DNA from: Parvularcula sp039818345
GTDB lineage: Bacteria > Pseudomonadota > Alphaproteobacteria > Caulobacterales > Parvularculaceae
Length of the DNA: 64,000 bases
Assembly (NCBI GenBank): GCA_039818345.1
Contig: JBCBUC010000017.1
Span: forward strand, 15,402-79,401
Reading direction: 5' to 3'
Shown: piece by piece, positions 16,721-25,763 of the stretch
Layout of the letters: the number at the start of each line of letters is the position of its first letter
Position numbering within the stretch: position 1 is the first letter of the stretch
Translations under genes and position numbers: made by a program
The notes under the pieces: model-generated
Database searches by the model: none
Told to the model about the DNA's origin: nothing
The model's input: the letters and a program-made list of their open reading frames with translations, nothing else

Positions 16721-17607
16721 ACGGATTTAGCCACCTCATAGGTGCCTGCATAGGCGTTGACGGTGTCGTCAATCGGGTTCGAGTAGCCGCCGCCGATGGC
16801 CATGGCACAGGGGATGCCGCGCTGCCGGCATCCATTCAGCACCATATGATCGCGGGCCCGTAAGCCATCAAAGCTAACATCCAACCGCCCAAGCTTATCG
16901 TGGATCAGTGCATCGACGCCCGCTTGGTAAAGAACAAGGTCTGGCGCGAACTGCCATATTTCGGAGAGTCGCTCGTCGATCGCGCGAAGGAAGGTATCGT
17001 CCTCGGTATGATCAGGTAGCGGAACATTGATATCGGCCGGGACTTTCCGGAACGGAAAATTCTTCTCTCCGTAGACATCAAGAATGAGAATGTTTGATCG
17101 TCCACCGAGGATCGCGGCGGTGCCGTCGCCCTGATGCACATCAAGATCGACGATCGCCACCCGATCGACTGTTCCTTCGGCCAGCAAAGTGGCGGCGACC
17201 GCGGCTTGATCGTTGAAAATGCAAAAACCTGCGCCTGCATCCGCATGGGCGTGGTGCGTGCCGCCAGCCAGCTGTCCAGAGAGACCTGACCTTAAGGCTT
17301 CGCGTGCGGCAGCGAGCGCTCCGCCCAAGGTGCGTCGTCCGCGCAAGGGAATGGCGTCTGACCAAGGAAAGCCAATCCGCCGCATCGCCCGCGGATCAAT
17401 CGTGCCATCTTCGAGGCTCGCTAGATAGCTTTTTGTATGGACACTGAGGACGAGATCTCGTTCGGCCAGCGGCGAGGTATGAAGCTGATCAGGACGAAGC
17501 GTGCCGTCTGCTAGCAGTTTTCGATGAAGCATCCCATATTTCTGGCCAGGAAAGCGATGCCCATCAGGGAGCGTCAGGTTGAAGTCCTGTGAGGAGAAGA
17601 ATTTCAT
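16708..17607 (-). CDS. Histone deacetylase-superfamily protein
   Basis: A 299-residue member of the zinc-dependent arginase/deacetylase superfamily (class IV-like bacterial group). GGTHHAHADAGAGFCIFND carries the His-His pair and Gly-Phe-Cys region (about residues 124-142), VDLDVHQGDGTAAIL the metal-binding Asp-x-His, and YQAGVDAL the second Asp motif. Bacterial members act on acetylated small molecules or proteins; the substrate is unknown. MKFFSSQDFNLTLPDG at 17607 is the preferred start. It follows hemH by one base, so the two are probably one transcript. Confidence 0.88.
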   Translation of the reverse strand: MKFFSSQDFNLTLPDGHRFPGQKYGMLHRKLLADGTLRPDQLHTSPLAERDLVLSVHTKSYLASLEDGTIDPRAMRRIGFPWSDAIPLRGRRTLGGALAAAREALRSGLSGQLAGGTHHAHADAGAGFCIFNDQAAVAATLLAEGTVDRVAIVDLDVHQGDGTAAILGGRSNILILDVYGEKNFPFRKVPADINVPLPDHTEDDTFLRAIDERLSEIWQFAPDLVLYQAGVDALIHDKLGRLDVSFDGLRARDHMVLNGCRQRGIPCAMAIGGGYSNPIDDTVNAYAGTYEVAKSVYGF

Positions 17608-17608
17608 C

Positions 17609-18640
17609 TCACGCGAGCCAGCCGCCAAGCTCGCGCTTAATCAATTTTGTCAGCACACTTATAAAAGCATCGCTACTGTTAAGGCACGGGATGGCCGTAA
17701 GCGTTTCTCCGCCGTGCTCTTCAAAGGTTTCAGCGAGACCGATGCCGACTTCTTCAAGGGTTTCAATGCAATCAGAAACAAAGCCGGGTGTGGTGATGGC
17801 GATTTTTTTGAGACCTTCTTGACCCGCCGCTTCGACCAAACTTTCGGTTGAAGGTCCAAGCCATGTCTCTGGGCCAAACTTTGATTGAAAGGCGAGGGGG
17901 GCAAAATTCTCATCCCAGCCAAGGACCTCGCGCATCAAGCGCGCCGTCTTTTGACAGTGACAATGATAGGGGTCACCGTTCTTGAAATAACGTTCAGGCA
18001 ATCCGTGGAAGGAGAGAATGACGCGCTCTGTCGTCTCATCCGTGTGCTGCCGACAAAGTTCAGCAAGCGCTTCGATGAGGCCGGGATCATCATGATGGGC
18101 AGGAACGACGCGGAACGCCGGCTGCCAAGGCTTCGCCATCGCCCACCGATAAGCGGCGTCGCAGGCCGTTCCGGTGGTTGTTGCGGAATATTGCGGATAA
18201 AGAGGAACGAGCAAAATCCGGTCGCATCCCTCCGCCTGCATCGCATCAAGCCGAGAGGCCACGCTTGGGTTCCCATAACGCATCGCCCAATCAACCGTGA
18301 GGCTTGATGGTAATCCCTGTCTGACGCCATCGGCTTGCTCTCTGGTGTAGCGGCGGAGGGGACTTTCGTGGGTCTCTTGATCCCAAATCTTGGCGTAAGC
18401 TGCGCGGGTTTTGCGTGGCCTGGTGTTGAGAATGATTCCCCGCAAAAGCGGCTGCCACAACCAGGACGGGTAATCGACGACGCGTTTGTCGCTCAAGAAC
18501 TCAGCCAGATAGCGCCGCACCGCGCCGGTGGTCAGCTCGTCTGGCGTGCCTAGGTTAATGAGAAGAACGCCAATTTTTCCAAAAGGAACGTCCGGGTGAT
18601 CGGTTAACGGTTTCACGGTTTGCGGATTAAGCGCATCCAT
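17609..18640 (-). CDS. hemH: Ferrochelatase
   Basis: Inserts Fe(II) into protoporphyrin IX, the final step of protoheme synthesis. Motifs are GVLLINLGTPD near the N-terminus, VLLVPLYPQYS-like LLVPLYPQYSATTTG, ILSFHGLPERYF with the catalytic His, FQSKFGPETWLGPST, and TPGFVSDCIETLEE, all characteristic. About 343 residues from the ATG at 18640; an in-frame start at 18709 would add 23 residues of low-complexity leader and leave little room for a promoter. It transcribes away from the lipoprotein gene at 18741. hemE and hemJ lie 10 kb to the left. Confidence 0.95.
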   Translation of the reverse strand: MDALNPQTVKPLTDHPDVPFGKIGVLLINLGTPDELTTGAVRRYLAEFLSDKRVVDYPSWLWQPLLRGIILNTRPRKTRAAYAKIWDQETHESPLRRYTREQADGVRQGLPSSLTVDWAMRYGNPSVASRLDAMQAEGCDRILLVPLYPQYSATTTGTACDAAYRWAMAKPWQPAFRVVPAHHDDPGLIEALAELCRQHTDETTERVILSFHGLPERYFKNGDPYHCHCQKTARLMREVLGWDENFAPLAFQSKFGPETWLGPSTESLVEAAGQEGLKKIAITTPGFVSDCIETLEEVGIGLAETFEEHGGETLTAIPCLNSSDAFISVLTKLIKRELGGWLA

Positions 18641-18740
18641 CAATGGGGTCTGCCTTTTGCTTACCGGGGAGAAAGTGGTGTTTCCGGTGACTTTCAAGTA
18701 ACGCTGCATCCAATCGCGGCCATGCTACGAAGGAATTTCT

Positions 18741-19271
18741 ATGCGGAAACTTCTCATCCTCCTCGCCGTCTCCGTGGTGGCAGCTTGCGCCACGCCGACG
18801 CCTTTTGAACCAGCCGATAGCCGCGGGTATGGCTTTGCGGACCAAAAAATTGAGTCCAATCGCTACCGGATTTCCTTTGCGGGGAACTCCCTCACATCGC
18901 GGGAGCAGGTGGAAAATGCACTCCTTCTGCGAGCGGCACAGATCACGCTGGAAAACGGTTATGACCACTTCGTCGTGGTCTCCGATGACACCGAGACTGA
19001 GCGGGAGGTCAGGGTGACCGATCTCGGCCCCTCCTTTGGGTATTACGGCTATTATGGCTTCGGTCGGCCCTTCCCCTATTACGGGTATGGCTATCCTTGG
19101 GGTCCTGCTTTTGGTGTCAATGACACACGCGTGACGGAACGGCGGCGCTATTCCGCGGTGGCCTACATCGTCCTTGGCAGTGGACCAAAGCCGGCAGGGC
19201 AGATCACCGCTTATAACGCTCGCGAAGTGTCGCGGAATCTGGAAGGGGTGGTTTTCCGTAAGGAGAGCTAA
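18741..19271 (+). CDS. CC0125/CC1285-family lipoprotein
   Basis: A 176-residue predicted lipoprotein: MRKLLILLAVSVVAACATP is a signal peptide ending in the lipobox VAAC, so Cys16 should be lipidated. The mature part starts FEPADSRGYGFADQKIESNRYRI (split here: FEPADSRGYGF, then ESNRYRISF) and resembles the small alphaproteobacterial CC0125/CC1285 lipoprotein family of unknown function. A Tyr/Gly/Pro-rich patch (YYGYYGFGRPFPYYGYGY) lies at about residues 98-115. It ends three bases before the S9 peptidase gene. Confidence 0.8.
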   Translation: MRKLLILLAVSVVAACATPTPFEPADSRGYGFADQKIESNRYRISFAGNSLTSREQVENALLLRAAQITLENGYDHFVVVSDDTETEREVRVTDLGPSFGYYGYYGFGRPFPYYGYGYPWGPAFGVNDTRVTERRRYSAVAYIVLGSGPKPAGQITAYNAREVSRNLEGVVFRKES

Positions 19272-19274
19272 CCC

Positions 19275-21377
19275 ATGCCGCCGTTAACCTTAGGTGCCAT
19301 TGTCGCTGTTTTGACCGCATCGGCATTAACCTTAACGGCCGACCAGCAGGACGTGAGTACCTCTATGACCGACGACCCTTTCCTTTGGCTCGAAGAGGTG
19401 GAGGGCGAGCGGGCCCTTGATTGGGTACGCGGCGAGAATGAGCGGAGCCTGGCGATTTTGGAGAGCCACGCTTTGTTCGAGCCGCTGCTCGAGGAAGCAA
19501 AAGCCATCCTCACCTCCGAGGAAAGGGTTCCCTCGGTCGCCCTAAGAAACGGATTTGCTTATAATTTCTGGCAGGATGCCGAGCATGTCCGCGGGCTTTG
19601 GCGGCGGATGCCGCAGGCTGATTATGTTGCGGGGAAGACCGATTGGGAGGTCATTCTCGATGTCGACGCGCTTGCCGCCGAGGAGTCGGAGAATTGGGTC
19701 TATAAAGGGGTTGAGTGTCTCGCGCCCGACGGCACGCGCTGCCTGATCACCCTGTCTCGCGGCGGCTCCGATGCAGCAGTTATTCGCGAATTCGATATTG
19801 CTGCGCGCAGCTTTGTTGAGGACGGTTTTGTCGTGCCTGAGGCGAAGTCGAGTGTTGCATGGCTCGACGAAGACACGATCCTCGTGGGAACAGATTTCGG
19901 CCCCGAAACAATGACCGAGAGCGGGTACGCTCGCCAGGTCCGGCGATGGTCGCGTGGGCAGGCTTTAGGCGATGCTGAGATGCTGTTTGAGGCGGCGAGC
20001 GAGGACATCTGGTCCTTTGCGATGTCGTTTTACGATGGTGAGCAATATCGCGGCGGCGTCTTTCACGGCGAGACGTTTTACGACTTCAATTGGTTGGTGC
20101 TCGACGGTGATGAGCTGAGCCGTCTGCCGCTTCCCAAAAAGGCTAGGGTCGAGGGCTTTGCCCAAGGAGCTTTTGTGATCGGTCTGCGGGAGGACTTTGA
20201 CGCGTTCTCGGCGGGCTCGGTGCTGGTTCTCGATGCTGCGACAAAAAAGACTGAGCTTCTCTACGCGCCGACTGCCGTGTCCGCTGTTGAGGACGTGCGC
20301 ACATCCGAAGGTTCTGTGGTCATCGGACTGCTCGATGATATCGAGGGGCGCGTCTTGCGTTTCACCAACGGGCGGCGAGGCTGGCGTGAGGACGAGGTCG
20401 ATCTTCCTAAGGGCGGTGTCGTCTCCCTCGGTGCGATGGATGAAAGCACAGGCACGTTCCTTGCGACCTTCGAGGATCCACTGACGCCTGAAACCCATTA
20501 CATCATCGAGCGCACCAAGGCTGAGGCCTTTCGTCAGGCCCCGGCCTTTTTTGATCGCGAGGGGATGGTGACGCGCCGCTTTGAAGCAACCTCTTCGGAC
20601 GGCACGGCCATCCCTTATACCCTCACCGCGCTTGAGCGGGTTCTCGAAGCAGGACCGGCACCAACGATCCAGTACGGCTATGGCGGTTTTGAGATCTCGA
20701 TCTTACCGAATTATCTGAGCACGGCAGGGAAACTTTGGGTCGCACGCGGAGGGGTTTATGTCACCACGAATATTCGTGGCGGCGGTGAGTACGGCCCAGC
20801 CTGGCACCAGGCGGGGCTGAAGACCAAGCGGCAGCTCATTTATGATGATTTCCAAGCGATCTCGGAAGACCTCATCGCGCGGGGGATCACCACGCCGCAG
20901 CAGCTTGGTGTTTATGGCGGGTCAAACGGCGGGCTTCTTACTGGCGTGACGATGACACAGCGCCCTGAGCTTTATGCTGGTGTGGCGATCGCGGTCCCAC
21001 TTCTTGACATGCTGCGCTATGACCAGCTCTTGGCAGGCGCTTCTTGGGTCGGGGAGTACGGTGACCCGGGGAACCAGGAGGAAGGGGCGTTCCTTCGGCA
21101 GATCTCACCTTATCACAATATTGATTCTAAGGCGGAGTACCCGCAGCCCTTCATCTTTACCTCGACCAAGGACGATCGCGTCCACCCAGGGCATGCGCGC
21201 AAGTTTGCCCGCTTGATGCAAGAAAACGATCAAGCGTTTCTCTATTACGAGAACATCGAGGGGGGCCACAGCGCAGCGGCCAACCTCAATCAATTCGCCC
21301 ACCGCTCTGCCCTCCTCTATGCCTATTTCGCCCAGGCATTAGGACTTTCAGGTGCTGAGCTGGGACACCAAGAGTAG
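19275..21377 (+). CDS. S9 family prolyl oligopeptidase-like serine peptidase
   Basis: A 700-residue enzyme with a seven-bladed propeller N-terminal part and a C-terminal alpha/beta hydrolase domain. DPFLWLEEVEGERALDWV near residue 35 is the family opening. The catalytic triad is readable: Ser550 in GVYGGSNGG, Asp633/634 in STKDDRVHPGH and His665 in IEGGHSAA. A hydrophobic stretch (TLGAIVAVLTASALTL) just after the start looks like a signal peptide, suggesting export to the periplasm. GGAG lies eight bases before the ATG. Such enzymes trim short proline-containing peptides. It sits directly before an amino acid/dicarboxylate symporter. Confidence 0.9.
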   Translation: MPPLTLGAIVAVLTASALTLTADQQDVSTSMTDDPFLWLEEVEGERALDWVRGENERSLAILESHALFEPLLEEAKAILTSEERVPSVALRNGFAYNFWQDAEHVRGLWRRMPQADYVAGKTDWEVILDVDALAAEESENWVYKGVECLAPDGTRCLITLSRGGSDAAVIREFDIAARSFVEDGFVVPEAKSSVAWLDEDTILVGTDFGPETMTESGYARQVRRWSRGQALGDAEMLFEAASEDIWSFAMSFYDGEQYRGGVFHGETFYDFNWLVLDGDELSRLPLPKKARVEGFAQGAFVIGLREDFDAFSAGSVLVLDAATKKTELLYAPTAVSAVEDVRTSEGSVVIGLLDDIEGRVLRFTNGRRGWREDEVDLPKGGVVSLGAMDESTGTFLATFEDPLTPETHYIIERTKAEAFRQAPAFFDREGMVTRRFEATSSDGTAIPYTLTALERVLEAGPAPTIQYGYGGFEISILPNYLSTAGKLWVARGGVYVTTNIRGGGEYGPAWHQAGLKTKRQLIYDDFQAISEDLIARGITTPQQLGVYGGSNGGLLTGVTMTQRPELYAGVAIAVPLLDMLRYDQLLAGASWVGEYGDPGNQEEGAFLRQISPYHNIDSKAEYPQPFIFTSTKDDRVHPGHARKFARLMQENDQAFLYYENIEGGHSAAANLNQFAHRSALLYAYFAQALGLSGAELGHQE

Positions 21378-21386
21378 GAGTATCCA

Positions 21387-22709
21387 ATGGTCGCGCTGTT
21401 TTGGTTGGTCGCCCTGGCGGCGTTTGGTGGGCTCTTTTTTTTGGGCCGGATGGGTTTACCACTTTGGGCGCGAGTTTTTGTGGGGCTTGCTGCGGGCGGA
21501 CTTGTGGGCCTTGTTTTTAACGAGGCTGCTGCGTCGGCCAAACCGATCGGCGATGGGTTCATTAGCCTTATTCGGATGATCATTATCCCGCTGATCGTGA
21601 CCACCCTGACCACTGGCATGATTTCACTCGGTGATCCAAAGCGGCTCGGTTCGCTCGGTTTACGGACGATTATGCTTTACATGATGACAACAGTTTTTGC
21701 CGTGATCTTAGGCATGTTCATGGGTGTCCTTTTTGAGCCTGGCGCGGGCGTTGATTATCAATCGGTGGATGCAAGTTCCCAGGGCGCGGTCACTGAGCGT
21801 TTAGAGCGCGCCGCTGCCGCTGAGCGAACCGCGGTTCAGCAGATCCTCGATGTGATCCCCACCAACCCGCTTGCAGCCATGGTCAATGGCGAGATTTTGC
21901 CCGTCATTTTCTTTTCGATACTCCTTGGAATCTCGATCCTAGCGGCGGGTGAAAAGGGCCTTCCCTTCGCGCGAGGGATCGAGAGCGCCGCGGAGGCGAT
22001 CCTTAAGCTGACCAGCGGTGTTATGTCGCTTGCGCCCTACGGCGTCTTTGCCCTGATGGCTTGGGTTCTTGGTACCCAGGGTCTCGACGTGCTGGTCAAT
22101 TTAGGCAAGCTGACGGCCGCTCTTTACCTAGCCTGTGCTCTTCATATTCTCTTCGTCTACGGAAGTCTGGTTCGTTTTGTAGCTGGATTGCCGTTCTCGA
22201 AATTCCTTCGCGGGATTTTGGATGCAATGACAACGGCTTATTCCACTGCAAGCTCATCCGCGACGCTTCCCGTGACCATTTCAAACCTCACCCAAAACAT
22301 TGGCGTCGGCAAGCCGGTAGCGGGGTCCGTTTTGCCCCTTGGCGCCACCATCAACATGGACGGTACGTCGATTTATCTTGGCATTGTTGCCCTGTTCGCG
22401 GCTCAGGCCGTGGGCCTTGATCTTTCGTTGACTGATTATATTGTGATCGCGGTAACGGCGACAGCGACCTCGGTTGGTGCGGCAGGGATACCCTCCGCAA
22501 GCCTTTTTATCGCGATCGCGATTTTGACATCGATTGGTATTGATGAGCAGGCGGGCATCCTCATTATCGCGCTCATTTTCCCGTTTGATCGCCTGCTTGA
22601 CATGATGCGAACCCTGACAAACGTCACGGGCGACGCGACTGTCGCGACCACTGTGGCGCGCTGGGAAGGTGAGCTGGACGAAACCGTCTTGAAGGGTGAT
22701 GCGGCGTGA
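21387..22709 (+). CDS. Dicarboxylate/amino acid:cation symporter (DAACS family)
   Basis: A 440-residue inner-membrane transporter of the GltP/DctA/SLC1 family, which takes up glutamate, aspartate or C4-dicarboxylates with Na+ or H+. Typical features are many membrane helices, SFISLIRMIIIPL-like SLIRMIIIPLIVTTL, the serine-rich hairpin AYSTASSSATLPVT (about residues 285-298), LPLGATINMDGTSIY with the conserved NMDGT, and AGIPSASLF. It lies between an S9 peptidase and an asparaginase-like gene, with a four-base overlap to the latter, which suggests a peptide/amino acid utilisation unit. The exact substrate is open. Confidence 0.92.
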   Translation: MVALFWLVALAAFGGLFFLGRMGLPLWARVFVGLAAGGLVGLVFNEAAASAKPIGDGFISLIRMIIIPLIVTTLTTGMISLGDPKRLGSLGLRTIMLYMMTTVFAVILGMFMGVLFEPGAGVDYQSVDASSQGAVTERLERAAAAERTAVQQILDVIPTNPLAAMVNGEILPVIFFSILLGISILAAGEKGLPFARGIESAAEAILKLTSGVMSLAPYGVFALMAWVLGTQGLDVLVNLGKLTAALYLACALHILFVYGSLVRFVAGLPFSKFLRGILDAMTTAYSTASSSATLPVTISNLTQNIGVGKPVAGSVLPLGATINMDGTSIYLGIVALFAAQAVGLDLSLTDYIVIAVTATATSVGAAGIPSASLFIAIAILTSIGIDEQAGILIIALIFPFDRLLDMMRTLTNVTGDATVATTVARWEGELDETVLKGDAA

Positions 22710-23197
22710 AACCCGTCCGTATTCTCACCACCGGTGGGACCTTGGATAAGGTTCATGACTGGCGGGCGGAGAACATCAGCTTTGCTGGCGCGGGCAAAAG
22801 CCAGGTGCCCGAAATTCTCGAACATGGCCGGTGTTATGCCCATGAGGTCGAGCAGCTCTTTCAGATCGACAGCCTCGAGATGAATGAGACCTACCGAAAC
22901 CTTTTGGCCGAACGGGTTCGCGCAGCTGGTGAGGATGCGGTTGTCGTCACCCACGGCACGTCAACGCTTGGCGACACAGCACGTTTCCTTGATGGACTGC
23001 GTTTACCAAAAACGATCGTCATCACAGGTGCGATGCGCCCCTACTCACTCTTCGTCTCCGATGCCTCGTTCAACCTCGGCGGCGCGGTGATCGCAGCGCA
23101 GACCTTGGCCCACGGCGTTTACGGCGTGATGAATGGCTGCATTTTCTCAGCAGACGAGCTCCACAAGAACGAGCAGCTGGGACGTTTTGATGCTTAA
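22706..23197 (+). CDS. Short single-domain asparaginase-like protein
   Basis: A 163-residue protein matching only the N-terminal domain of type I/II L-asparaginases. ILTTGGTLDKVHD contains the first nucleophile Thr motif TGGT. The second motif reads VTHGTSTLGDTA, where classical enzymes have THGTDT, so the usual Asp is Ser here. GAMRPY and FNLGGAV follow, and the end ELHKNEQLGRF matches the normal C-terminus of the short asparaginase family, so it is not simply truncated. Activity is uncertain. It overlaps the symporter gene by four bases and the methyltransferase gene by eight. Confidence 0.8.
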   Translation: MKPVRILTTGGTLDKVHDWRAENISFAGAGKSQVPEILEHGRCYAHEVEQLFQIDSLEMNETYRNLLAERVRAAGEDAVVVTHGTSTLGDTARFLDGLRLPKTIVITGAMRPYSLFVSDASFNLGGAVIAAQTLAHGVYGVMNGCIFSADELHKNEQLGRFDA

Positions 23198-23660
23198 GCC
23201 GATCCTTCCCCCGCCCGTTTGGGCCCTGATTTTTCTCATCGGCGGTTACCTCCTTACCGAGCCTTTTGAGGTCTCGGCATTGGATTATGGGCAGGCTTTT
23301 GCGGTGGAGCTGGCGTTGCTCTTTGTGATCGTGGGCTTCGCGCTTCCGATGATTGCGGTACGCCAGTTTAGAAAGCATCAGACCACGGTGCTTCCGATGA
23401 AACCGAGCAAGGCCAGCAGTCTTGTCACCGGCGGCGTTTTTCGGTTCACGCGCAACCCGATGTATTTGGGGATGCTGTTTGTTCTCCTCGGCTTTTCATT
23501 TCTGGGCCACAACTATCTTGGCTTCGTGATGCCGGCCCTTTTCATTGTGGTGATCACCGCAACCCAGATCTTGCCTGAGGAACGGGCGCTCGAAGAGAAT
23601 TTCGGCGACGCGTTCTTGGCCTATAAAAGCAAAACACCCCGCTGGATTTTGTTCTTCTAA
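23190..23660 (+). CDS. Isoprenylcysteine carboxyl methyltransferase-family membrane protein
   Basis: A 156-residue membrane protein of the ICMT/PEMT-like family of SAM-dependent methyltransferases. It has about four membrane helices, FRFTRNPMYLGMLFVLLG with the conserved RNPMYLG motif, and the C-terminal LPEERALEENFGDAFLAY followed by PRW, which form the SAM/substrate site in the family. Bacterial substrates are mostly unknown. The ATG at 23190 overlaps the asparaginase-like gene by eight bases. Confidence 0.85.
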   Translation: MLKPILPPPVWALIFLIGGYLLTEPFEVSALDYGQAFAVELALLFVIVGFALPMIAVRQFRKHQTTVLPMKPSKASSLVTGGVFRFTRNPMYLGMLFVLLGFSFLGHNYLGFVMPALFIVVITATQILPEERALEENFGDAFLAYKSKTPRWILFF

Positions 23661-23755
23661 GCGGCCCGTTCGCGCAATTGACTTATCCCCATCAAGGTGC
23701 CACCTCCCCGCTCTGACATTCTAACAAGCGGTCTTTTCACCGTGTCTACCTGCAC

Positions 23756-23807
23756 GCCCCCTCCCTTCGAACGAAGGAGCCATGAGGACGAGGCAGGGGG
23801 CTCCTTC
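23756..23807 (+). promoter_or_regulatory. Mutually exclusive hairpins in the ffh leader
   Basis: In the 200-base gap before ffh two folds compete. Fold A pairs GCCCCCT (23756-23762) with AGGGGGC (23795-23801), enclosing a small CTTCG-AA-CGAAG hairpin (23765-23776). Fold B pairs GAAGGAGCC (23773-23781) with GGCTCCTTC (23799-23807), nine perfect pairs with a 17-base loop. They share bases, so only one can form. No T-run follows fold B. This resembles an attenuator or translational switch, but it is not a family I recognise. The signal-recognition-particle RNA core (GGAAGGAAGC-type loop) is absent. Confidence 0.45.
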
Positions 23808-23860
23808 CGCCGGGGTAACGCCCTCGCGGTCGACCAAAGGGCTGTGTTTGGAGCGGTTCG

Positions 23861-25354
23861 ATGTTCGATACGCTATCTGAGCGATTAGGCGGGGTTTTTG
23901 ACCGCCTCCGCGGCCGCGGCGCCCTCACCGAAGAGGAGGTGACGGACGCCTTGCGCGAGGTGCGGGTTGCACTGATTGAGGCTGACGTCGCCCTCCCGGT
24001 GGCACGCAAATTCGTCTCCAAAGTCAAAGAGCGCGCGATCGGCCGTGAAGTCCTCAAATCCGTGACACCGGGTCAGCAGGTCGTCAAAATCGTTCACGAC
24101 GTGCTGGTCGAAACCCTGGGCGGCGGCGCGGGTGACCATGAGCTGCAGCTTAACCGCCCGGCCCCTGTTCCGATCCTGATGGTGGGTCTTCAGGGTTCAG
24201 GGAAAACGACCTCGACCGCGAAAATCGCCCTTCGCCTGCAGACGCGTGAGAAGAAAAAGGTCTTGATGGCGTCCCTCGACACCCGCCGTCCCGCAGCGAT
24301 GGAGCAGCTGGCCGTTTTGGGTGAGCAGGCGGGGGTCAAAACCCTGCCGATCGTTCAAGGTCAGTCCCCGGTGCAGATCGCCCAGCGCGCGATCGAGGCG
24401 GGCCGCCTTCAAGGCTTTGATATCGTGATGCTCGACACAGCGGGCCGGCTGTCGATTGACGAACAGCTGATGGCCGAGGTGGGTGAGATCCATCAGAAGA
24501 CGGATCCTGCCGAGACGCTGCTCGTTCTTGATGCTTTGACTGGTCAAGACGCTGTTCAGACAGCGGAGCGTTTCAAAGAGCGCGTGCCGGTCTCCGGTGT
24601 CGTCCTGACGCGTCTTGATGGCGATGGCCGCGGCGGTGCGGCTCTTTCCATGCGTGAGGTCACGGGCGCGCCGATCAAGTTTGCCGGGGTCGGCGAAAAG
24701 ATCGATGCGCTTGATGGCTTTGATCCAGAGCGCATGGCGGGCCGCATCCTTGGCATGGGCGACATTGTCGGTCTGGTGGAAAAAGCCAGTGTCGAGATTG
24801 ATCAGGCGAAGGCGGAGAAGCAGGCGAAAAAGCTCGCCAAGGGTGAGTTCGACCTCGATGACCTCGCTGAACAGTTTGTCCAGATGCGTAAAATGGGCGG
24901 GATGGGCGCGATCATGGGCATGATGCCCGGCATGGGAAAGTTCAAAGAGGCGGCTGAAGCAGGCCTTGGTAACAATGAGCTCGCTCGCCAAGAAGCCATC
25001 ATCCGCTCGATGACGAAGAAAGAGCGGAAAAATCCTAAGATCATGAATGCTTCGCGCAAAAAACGCGTGGCGGCTGGCTCTGGTGTCCAAGTCCAGGACG
25101 TTAATCGTCTGCTCAAGTCGTATCAGGGCATGAGCACACTGATGAAAAAGATGGGCAAAGGCGGAAAGCGCGGCATGGGCCAACAGCTGGCGCAGGCCCT
25201 AGGCGGCGGCATGGGCGGTCCCGGCGGCGGTGGACTCTTGCCCCCGGGCGGCGGCGGTGGTCTTCCTGGCCTTGGCGGCGGGGCTGCACCTGGCGGGTTG
25301 CCTGGCTTAGGCGGTTCTGGGCTTCCGGGTCTCGGTGGGCCAAAAAAGAAATGA
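23861..25354 (+). CDS. ffh: Signal recognition particle protein Ffh
   Basis: A 497-residue SRP54 GTPase that binds signal sequences and 4.5S RNA and targets proteins to FtsY at the membrane. The N domain opens with MFDTLSERLGGVFDRLRG. The G domain has GLQGSGKTTSTAKIAL near residue 109, DTRRPAAMEQL, DTAGRL and TRLDGDGRGGAAL. The Met-rich M domain follows (MRKMGGMGAIMGMMPGMG). The C-terminus is a long Gly/Pro/Leu tail with repeated PGLGG units, a common alphaproteobacterial extension. The stop overlaps the next gene by four bases. Confidence 0.97.
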   Translation: MFDTLSERLGGVFDRLRGRGALTEEEVTDALREVRVALIEADVALPVARKFVSKVKERAIGREVLKSVTPGQQVVKIVHDVLVETLGGGAGDHELQLNRPAPVPILMVGLQGSGKTTSTAKIALRLQTREKKKVLMASLDTRRPAAMEQLAVLGEQAGVKTLPIVQGQSPVQIAQRAIEAGRLQGFDIVMLDTAGRLSIDEQLMAEVGEIHQKTDPAETLLVLDALTGQDAVQTAERFKERVPVSGVVLTRLDGDGRGGAALSMREVTGAPIKFAGVGEKIDALDGFDPERMAGRILGMGDIVGLVEKASVEIDQAKAEKQAKKLAKGEFDLDDLAEQFVQMRKMGGMGAIMGMMPGMGKFKEAAEAGLGNNELARQEAIIRSMTKKERKNPKIMNASRKKRVAAGSGVQVQDVNRLLKSYQGMSTLMKKMGKGGKRGMGQQLAQALGGGMGGPGGGGLLPPGGGGGLPGLGGGAAPGGLPGLGGSGLPGLGGPKKK

Positions 25355-25761
25355 GACAGGCCTTCCCCCTCGGTTTCTTGCTGGCGGCTTGTAGTCAGAA
25401 CCAAGATGTCATCAGCATCATGAATTATGCGATGGAGCCCGTGGATCCTGAATGCGCCATTGCGTCGGTATTAGACCTCGAGAGCTTTGCCTTGATGGAG
25501 CGCAAGGGCGGCGAGCGCCGTACGGTTGCTTGGTTCAATGCGGGGCCTGCAGAGGATTTAAAAGTGATCATTGCCAATAGGCGGGACGGCACCAGCGAAG
25601 CGAGTGTTGTGTTCCGTCCCGGCGAAGATGTGACGGCGGGGGAGCACCTTGCTTCTCGTTACGCCGTGATCGCAGCTGATGAGGCTATTTACCTCAACTG
25701 TACCGAAGACGGACGAATCTATGGAGGTCCGACCGTCATCTTAGAGAGTGAAAAGGAGTAA
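25351..25761 (+). CDS. Small predicted lipoprotein of unknown function
   Basis: A 136-residue protein I do not recognise. MRQAFPLGFLLAACSQNQ reads as a short signal peptide with lipobox LAAC, so Cys14 may be lipidated; the signal is short. The mature part has no known motif and contains three further features of note only: two Cys (DPECAI, LNCTEDG), a central RRxxG patch and an acidic C-terminus. It overlaps ffh by four bases and ends two bases before rpsP, so it is embedded in the ffh-rpsP operon. Confidence 0.65.
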   Translation: MRQAFPLGFLLAACSQNQDVISIMNYAMEPVDPECAIASVLDLESFALMERKGGERRTVAWFNAGPAEDLKVIIANRRDGTSEASVVFRPGEDVTAGEHLASRYAVIAADEAIYLNCTEDGRIYGGPTVILESEKE

Positions 25762-25763
25762 TC

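Noticed and set aside
23661..23860. Possible 4.5S SRP RNA gene before ffh
   Set aside because: The conserved core loop (GGAAGGAAGC-type) and the roughly 100-base rod are absent; the pairings cover only about 50 bases.
24197..25183. Long open frame on the minus strand opposite ffh (328 codons)
   Set aside because: It mirrors the conserved ffh gene, is rich in His/Leu/Arg as expected of an antisense frame in GC-rich DNA, and has no recognisable motif.
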